Assembly (NCBI RefSeq): GCF_017591425.1
Contig: NW_024467106.1
Span: forward strand, 27,828,501-27,892,500
Direction of reading: 5' to 3'
DNA: 64,000 nt
Source: Ochotona curzoniae
Lineage: Eukaryota; Chordata; Mammalia; Lagomorpha; Ochotonidae
Shown: piece by piece, positions 39,217 to 48,200 of the stretch
How positions within the stretch are numbered: the stretch's first letter is position 1
How the letters are laid out: every line of letters starts with the position of its first letter
Program-made: the position numbers and the translations under genes
Notes under the pieces: model-generated
The model's database searches: none
What the model was told of the DNA's origin: nothing
Seen by the model: only the letters and a program-made list of their open reading frames with translations

Positions 39217-42200
39217 TAAATGTCCTGAGCCTGGTACAGTAGCCTAGCGGCTATAGTCCTTGCCTTGAATGCACTGGGATCCCATATGGGCACTGGTTCT
39301 AATCCTGGCAGCCCCGCTTCCCATCCAGCTCCCTGCGTGTGGCCTGGGAAAGCAGTCGAGGATGGCCCAAAGCCTTGGGACCTTGCACCCACATGTGGGA
39401 GACCTGGAAGAGGCTCCTGGCTCCTGGCTTCAGATCGGCGCAGTTCCAACCGATGCAGTCACTTGGGGAATGAATCATCCAATGGAAGATCTTCTGTCTC
39501 TCCACCTCACTATATATTTGACTTTACAATAAAAGTAAATAAATCTTTTATTTTAAAAAAAATCCTGAATTTGCAAACTGCATCACTGGATAAGGAATGT
39601 CTTTGTTCTTGGAAAACACGCCGATGTTATGTACAGAAAGGACTGTAGCTCCGGATCTCTGAGCAGGCGTTCCAGTGTAGAAGGCTCACAGAAGGGGCAC
39701 ACACAGAGATGGCGGTGTGGATCTCAGTGGAGCATTTACAAGAGTTTGCTGTGCCTTTCTTACATGTTTTCTTCCGGTTCAAATACTTTCAAAGTAAAAA
39801 TTTAACACATAAAGAAGAAACAATGCTTCCATAATGAAATTCTAGTCCATAGACCCATACAGGCTGAGCATCCCTAGCCAAAAATGCAAAATGCACTAAA
39901 ATCCATAGCTTGTTGAGGGCTGACACAAATGCCACAAGTGGAAAATTCCAACACCTGACCTCAGGTGATGGGTCACGGTCAAAATGCATGAATGACAAAA
40001 ACATTGTGTAAAAATGACCTTCAGGGCCCGGTGCGATAGCTTAACGGTTAAAGTCCTTGCCTTGAATGTACTGGGATCCCATATGGGCGCAGGTTCTAAT
40101 CCCGGCAGCTCTACTTCCCATCCAGCTCCGTGCTTGTAGCCTGGGAAAGCAGTCAAGAACAGCCCAAAGCTTTGGGACCCAGTATGGGAGACCTGGAAGA
40201 GGCTCCTGGCTTCAGATTGGCTCAGCTCCAGCCATTGCGGCCACTTGGGGAGTGAACCATCAGATGGAAAATCTTTCTCTCTGTCTCTCCTCCTTTCTGT
40301 ATATCTGCCTTTCCAATAAAAATAAATAAATCTTTTTTTAAAATGACCTTCAGGGGCCCGGCGCGGTGGCGCAAGTGGTTAAAGTCCTCGCCTTGCACGC
40401 CCGGGATCCCATATGGGCGCCGGTTCTAATCCCGGCAGCCCCACTTCCAGCTCCCTGCCTGTGGCCTGGGAGGGCAGTCGAGGATGGCCCGGGGCTGTGG
40501 GACCCTGCACCCGCGTGGGAGACCCGGAAGAGGCTCCTGGCTTCTGATCGGCATAGCATCGACCGTTGCGCTCACTTGGGGAGTGAATCATCGGATGGAA
40601 GATCTTCCTCTCTGTCTCTCCTCTCTGTATATCCACCTTTCCAATGAGAAAATAATAAAAATAAATCTTTAAAAATAAAATAAAATAAAATAAAGCTGTT
40701 AAAGAGAGCGATGCAAAAAAAAAAAATTGACCTTCAGTTTATGTGTGTAAGGCTTCCAGAATACAAAAACAAATTTCATGTTTAGACTTGGATCCCCCTG
40801 CCAAGATATCTCATTAGATAGATGCAAATACATAATGTCAAATACAAATACCGAAACTATCTGAAATTTGAAACACTGATGGTCCCAAGCATCTCTGATA
40901 TGGGACACTGAACCTGTATCTGAATCTTAGGGAACCTTACATATGCCCTCCCCAATCTCATTCTTTCCTCATCCCTGCCAAAACAGTCCCGCCCTCTCAA
41001 ATACAGCACATGGGTGTGTGTACAAAAGTACTCATATGTGTCCACAGTATTAACACCCTGGATACGAGGCATAAAGCAAAAACCTGGGTGGTGCTAACTG
41101 TGCCCGAGGAGCCTCAGAGGCCACTGACATCTGAAGAGGGAAAAAGATACAGCTAAAACTAGAAAGGAAAAATAAGGATGGCAATATTTTCAAAGGGAAA
41201 TTCACTCAATGTGAAGAACCATCTTCACTTCTGCATCCTTACTGTTTTGGGTCAAAGTGTATCTCTCCTCTGTTCAAACAAGTAGACCCAGGGTGGTACG
41301 TCAGCACTCTCTGTCTTTCCGCTGCCCTGTGAAACCAAGGGAAGCGGACACTGTGCCAGAATGCCAACGAGAGAACTTCCTCTGGGTCATCACATGTTGT
41401 AACCTTGCTTCAGCAACACCTACCCAGAGTTTCAGTGTCCACCTTCTTGGGGGTTGGCATTGTGGCACAGTGGGTAAAGCCACCAAGTGCAATGCTGGCG
41501 TCCCACAGCAGAGTGCCTGCCGGTTCAAGTCCCAGCTGCTTCACTTCCAACCCAGCTCCCTGCTAAGGAGCCTGGGAAGGCAACAGATGACAACCCTGAC
41601 ACTCACGTTGTGGGAGACAGGGATGAAGACCCAGTCTCCTGACTCAGCTTGACTCAGCCCTGCATACCCTGAAGCCAGCTTACTGTCAAAACTCTCCTTT
41701 TGACACTATTTATAACCGTAAAAAACTGTAAGTAATATCAATGTCCAATAAAGAAGAGGAAAATTCTAACACAGCTGTATGAAGAAATATAACACATCCA
41801 TCAAAAGCATCATCTTCAGGCCATCCGATGATAAAATACAGTGATTCTAGCAGATTCAGTAACAGTCCTCTATAAGTAACCAGTTCTATAAATAACAACA
41901 TGTGTGCAAGCGTGCTTACCCAAACAATAAATAGAATACATTACAACATTTTATCTCTGTGAGAGGATTGCTGGGTCTTGTATTTTCTGAGTATTTCAAT
42001 TTTATTTTGTAATGTCTGCCCTGGAGAACTGCTCCACAGTGGACATGCAGGCTTTTTCCCATCACAAATACAGATTACTTTGGCATAGTTCAGTCCTATT
42101 TCTTTAGCTCCCCATAGATAGCAAACACTCCCACTGAGCCACCACTTAGCATGGTGTCCCCTCCTCTGCTCTCCGCCAGGGACCATCTGTGCTTCCTCCT

Positions 42201-45200
42201 TCAAGCCTCCCTGAAGAAGCCCCACACATTCTCCCAGCATGACTGTGAGCTTGCCTCACCACTGTTTTCTCTGGCTTGTGAAAGCTGTTTCTCCCTGGAT
42301 GAGATAAGGCAGCCCAGCCCTGCTCCAGGCTCCATCTCTTGCCTTGGCTAATCCAGCAAGGGTTTGCTCACTCGGTTACCTTCTCACCACCATCTCCACG
42401 TGGCACTGACTGCTTCTCTTTTTCACTCTCTGTTGTGCTCATTTATTTATTATTATTTTTCTTGCTCTGTTTTTTTGTTTTTTCTTTCCTTCTGTTATTG
42501 TTGGGTTAGCTTTGTTCTTGCTTCTCCAGTTCCTCGAGCGGCAGCAATAGGTGGTTTACTTGAAATCTTCCTGTGTTTTTTGCACTGCTGTTGCTAGATT
42601 CTACAGATAGGGTGCTATTCTCATTTTTCATTGGTCACAATAAGAAGCCCAGAACTAACTTTGATGCCTTACCCTAGTGAGACACCCAAAGTCTAAGTTC
42701 CTGGTGTATGCTCGGGTTTTTGGAGGATGGGGTTGTCTGTAGGTTGTGTTGGTACCTGTGTTCTCAGCATGGTTTATACTTACAGAGCTGGTAATAACAG
42801 TAGCAGGATAGAGCGCTAGCCACAGGGCAGGCAGCGAGCTAAACATTTTACAGGTATTATTCTACCCACAAGTACAACCCATGTCTGTGCATCATACAAA
42901 AGTAAGTGAACTGGCTGAAGGGTATCATGCCTGCCTTCCCTTGGTACAGCAGGCCAAGGAGATTGTCATGTGCACTGTGTGTTTTACCTGTCCGCACTCC
43001 TTTCTCCTTTCCTCACAGTGCTGCAACATGTTCTGCATCAAGAACCATGAGTCCCTGGAGCCAGGGTAGTGACATGGTATATTAATCCTCTGTGTCACAC
43101 AGGCACACCTGTGTCACACAGGCACAGGTTCATGTCCTGGATGCTCTTCTGCTCCAGCTTCCTGCTAATGGTCTTGGAAAGTGACAGAGGATGGTGCAAA
43201 GCCTTGCGACCCTATATCCACATGGGAGACCCAGAAGAAGCTCCTGGCTCCCAGCTTCGGACCAATTCAGCCGTGGCTGTTGTGGCCACTTGCGAAGTAA
43301 ACCAGCAGATGGAAGATCTCTATTTTTCCTTCTCTCTCTGTAACTCAGCCTTTCAAATAAAAATAAATTTTGCATTAGCAGAAAGCTGGAGCCAGGAGGG
43401 GGAAAAAAAGAAAAGCAATAAATAAATAAGTAAGTCTTAAGAAATAAAAGCAGGTAAATTTGTAGACATAAGCTAAAAGAAAATGGAACAACACAATTGG
43501 AAAAACCTATGGCAACTCAAAACGTGGCAGGAAAACATGGATAAAAGCCAGTAAATGATAGAAAGCATGAAATAAGGTAGAAAGTTGAATTCAAAAGTAT
43601 CAGGAAACACCAAAAATATAAAGGGGTATAAATATCTAGTTAAAAATTGATGATGAAGTCTTTTTTTTTAATGATACCAACAACAAAATCAAACAGCATA
43701 CTACTCAAAAATAATTGAAAGCCATATGGCTACAAGGGGTGAGTGCTCAGCCTGGCAGTTGGGATGCGCATAACCCACACTGGGTACCTGGGTTCAATTC
43801 CTGGTTCCAGCACTGACTCCAGCTTCCTGCTAACGGAGGACCTGGAGGCAGTGGTGATGGCTGAATAGCTGGGTTTCTGCCACCCACGTGGAAGCCTGTA
43901 TTGTGTTCTCAACCCAGGGCTTCAACCTCAGCTGCTGCTTCTGAGGACTGCACTAGCCAGTGGGAACGCTCTTTGCATCTCAAATAAATTAAAGCTACAC
44001 ATTTTTTTAATGGACACACAAGAAAGAAATGGGTTGGAAAAGGGCATCATGAAAATAGTAACTGCGGGGAGACGGGACCGGCACAATGGCTCAACTGGTT
44101 AATGGCTAATCCTGTCTACAAGTGCTGGCATCCCTAATGGGTACCAGTTACCATCCCAGTTGCTCCACTTTCCATCCAACTCCCTGCTTGTAGCCTGGGA
44201 AAGCAGTAGAAGACAGCTCAAAGCCTTGGGACTCTGCATCCACATGGAATACCAGGCAAAAGCTCCTGGCTCCTGGCTTCAGATCAGTTCAAATCTCGTT
44301 GTTGAACACATCTTGTGAGTGAACCAGTGGATCAAAGACCTCTATCTCTCTGTCTCTCCTTTTCCTGTAAATACGACTTTCAAATAAAAATAAGTTAAAA
44401 AAGAAAATACTAATTCAAGGTCAGCAGTGTGGTATGGCTGGTAAAGTCACTGCCTGTGGTACCAGCATCCCAACTGCCATATGGGGCTGGTTGAAGTCCC
44501 ACCTGCTCCACTCCACTCCTGATCCAGATCCCTGCTAATGAGCCTGGGAAAGCAGCAGAGAATGACCCAAATGCTTGGATCTGTGCATCCATGTGGGAGA
44601 CGCAGATGGAGTTCCTGGCTCCTGGCTTTAGCCTGGCCCATCTCTCTATTGCAGCTATTTGAGGAGTGAACCAGCAGATGGAAGAGCTCTCTCTCCCTGT
44701 CTGTAACTCTGCCTTTCAAATAAATGAATAAATATATTAAAAAAAAAAACACTAACCCAAACTGTGAATTTGAAATCATGACTAAAATAAAACGAGCTTG
44801 AGAAGCAAAAGAAACATCAGTCTAACTTCCATACTATGATGCATTTTTACAAAAATAGTGTTATTAGGACAGTAGACCAGCAAACTATCCTTTCGCCAAA
44901 AATACATACATACATAAAAAAAAAATCCTAGCCAGTCCCATTCCTGCCAACCCCAGTAAGACACACTTTCGTTGGAATGCTTATTTATAGTTACCTCCTC
45001 ACCATCCCAGGACCCAATCCACAGCACTAACAAGGCTAAAGCCAGACAAACCACCTGGAATGGTGGCTTCCCACAGGAGCACCAGTTCAAGTCCCGGCTG
45101 TTCCACTTCTGATCCCGCTTCCTCCAAAGGCATCTGGAAAGTCAGCGAGAGATGTTCCGAGTGCCGGGGGCCCAGCCACTCGTGTGGGAGACCTAGGAAG

Positions 45201-48200
45201 AGATCCCTGCTCCTAGCTTCAGCCTGGCTCAGGCCCAAACTGTTATGCCCATTTGGGAAGTGAAAATTGCCTCTTCTACTTTCTCAGGAAATCTGCCTTT
45301 TAAAAACACTAACATGAGAACAAGTGGCCAAAAAAACACAAACGGTGTATAGGTTGCCTGCTTTCCTGGCTGGTGGGCTGAAGGTCTCCACATGGCTACA
45401 GCATGCACAGCAACCACCCCACACCTGCGTCTGCAGAGCACTCGCGTTCAGGGGCACTTCCACTGTGCTTTCTCCCTCCTGTTAAATACGTCAGAATGCA
45501 AATAACAATGATGTTACAGTGATCACCTCAGGATCCTTGCATTCCATGAAAAGTGAGCTTGGCCCAAAATATTTGGGACCAGAAATGGTTCATATCTGAG
45601 CTTTTACTCTTTCCAGAGTTTGGAATACGTGTGTGTACACTAGGGGAAAGGACCCAAGCATAATAGGAAGATTATGCACTATATACGTATTCTATACATA
45701 CAGACTGAAGGCAACTGCATACACTATTTTCAGTGTAACCTGTGCTTTGACGATGGCCAGTCATGAACTGGGGTGTGGAACCTTCCATTTGTGCCATCAC
45801 AAAAGGCTGCAACCTTGCAAGCATTTTAGCTTTTAGGGTTTCGGAGGTGCAACCTGAATTAGCAAGTATTTCCTCCTAACACACTTCCCAAAGTTACTAT
45901 GAGGCCACCCTTAGTGTCAACTGCGCTTGACCTATTATTCACCCCCACTTCCCCAGTTCCGGTTTTCTCCCAGGCTCTCAAAACCATCTTCCAAATTGTC
46001 TGAGTCAGAATGTACAGGCGCCGACTCCGCAGCTTCAAGATGGCACATCCGACTCAGCTTGGGTCCTGCCCCCAGAAATCCTGACATCACTATTCAGGAA
46101 GACCCTGGCATCAATGCATAAAAAAAATAAAATAAAATAATCCCCACGTCCACAAAACTCAGCTGCCAGGCTCTCCACTTCAGCTGGCTATCCTCTCATA
46201 GCAAGGATCAACGAGTGGAGTCTGAGAACGCTGCAAACCCTCTACCAGGGTACCACAATGCAAGGATTCCACATCCCCATTATTTCACTCCTAAATGCAG
46301 CTCTGTAATGAAGAGAATAAAGCGCGACTCTCATCCACTGGTCTCCTGGTTAAGAGTCTACACTCAAAGTTTCCTTGTTGGTCTAGCCCTGTCCAGCATG
46401 GGCAGACATACTGCCAAGCCCCGCACACACTGAGGAGATGAACCAAACGATACCTGGGTCACAGCTGACTCCTTGCCGTCAGAACAGCTGCACGTGCTGC
46501 CCTGGGTGAGCCCAGGCAAGCACCTGTGCCCACACCTGAGCATATTCTCTCCACACACTTAGCTGTGTACTGACTTAATTCCATCCCTGGAAAAGTCTAG
46601 AAGGGTGCAGAGCAAAATGTTAACAATGGTCCTCCCTAGGTGCTAGGTTTATTGATGAGTACTAGCTTTCGTGTTTTTGTCTGCTGTGTACAGTTTTTAT
46701 AACAACAACAAAAACATTGAACCCACCCCAAAAGGGAGTTAGCATAGTAGGTGGTACCAGTCCTGCTGTGGGACTGGAGGCCTGGCCTTGGCTCTGGCAA
46801 GAATGGATGTTTCCTCAGGCCCTCCCCATCTCTGCCATTCCACCAGCCAATAGCCCCCTGCTTCTTAGTTAGGATCTGGGGGGACCCCAGCCCTGCACCA
46901 GGAACTCACAGTCTGCCCTTCCAGTTCCCTAGCCTGACCTCAGTCCATACAAATCGCAGTCACCTTTATGGGTCATGGTGTCACTTTCTCCAAGTTTAGC
47001 CACTTGTTCAACCAGTCTGAAAATATTAACTGGATAATGCCAGCTTAATGCACACAGGTTAAGCTGACCCTATTCGGAGTAGGATGATGATGATGAACTC
47101 TCACGCCACTTAAGTCTGGCCCAACCGGTACATGGATCAGTTCCTTGCCCAGTATGCCCACGCTGTTAGAGATTTGATAGCTGTGTCAATTATCATGTGG
47201 TGATATGGTGCCAGAGATATGAAGAATTCAGTGCTACCCAAGGTTTCAAGCATCCATTACAGGTGCTATGGATAAGGGGACATTACTGCATAATAAAAGA
47301 GGAGCCTAGAGCCAGGGCTGTGGCACAGCAAGTTAAGTGGCCATCTGCCACACCATGGACAATACCATACAACAACCACTTCCAGTCCTGGCTGTTCCAT
47401 TTCCAATTCAGCTCCCTGCTATCATGTCTAGGAAAGCAGCAGAAAACAGCCCAGAGTCTTAGGCTCCCACCACCCATGTGGGAGACCACGATGCATTTCC
47501 GGCTTCAGTCCAACTCTGTTACAGCCATTTTGGGGAAAGAACCAGTAGATAAAAGACCTCTGCCTTTCAAGTGAACTCATGAATCCTAAAAAATAATAAT
47601 AACAATAATAAAATAAGAAACAAAACCAAATGAGGTGGACTCCAAGCAAGGCACTGGCTCTAATGATCACACGGAACTTACTCATGGCCTGGCCTGGCCA
47701 GGCTGGGACCTGCCCAGCTGACGCCCACCTTTCCCGCAAGCTGGACAACAACAGCCCTGCATGCTTCGCTGCAGGGCCAGAGAGACAGGCTTTCACACTC
47801 CTTATCATGCTTAAATTCTCTGGGTCCCTGCAACAGCAAATCCTGATAGAACACAGGGGGTAGCTGTGTCACCATGGAGACAGGATATCACAGCCCCACA
47901 GGTCATCAAGGAAATATTCACAACTTCCAACAATAAAGGAAGTTGGCTCCGGATAAGGAAAAACTTAGAAACCAAACCCTGGCTGGTTCTCAAATGTAAC
48001 CCAGGTATGTTCCTGGCATCAGGAAAAAGAGGAAAACCCTGGTGTGCTCCTGGGAGACTGTGGTCTTCGGGGCTGTGTTCCTTCCACCCACTTTAGCCAG
48101 GGCAACTGGCAGTCGAAGGTGCTACCTGGTCGGCTTGAATGACACAACAGGTGTGCCAGAGAAGAAAGATTTCATCCCAAGGGAGTTGGGGCTGAGCCCC

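Larger units (their letters stand above)
39855..40922. mobile_element. Tigger7/MER44-like DNA transposon, interrupted by two CSINEs
   Basis: The left end (acaggctgagcatccctag at 39858) and right end (gggacactgaacctgtat at 40901) are diverged inverted repeats of the Tigger7/MER44 type. The interior matches recalled MER44 landmarks (gtggaaaattccaacacctg; tgtttagacttggatcccc; aagatatctcatta). Two CSINEs split it at one point. It is non-autonomous, with no transposase reading frame. Confidence 0.8.

Noticed and set aside
40354..40440. tRNA gene
   Set aside because: A- and B-box-like motifs are present, but they belong to the tRNA-derived head of a CSINE; no complete cloverleaf is apparent.
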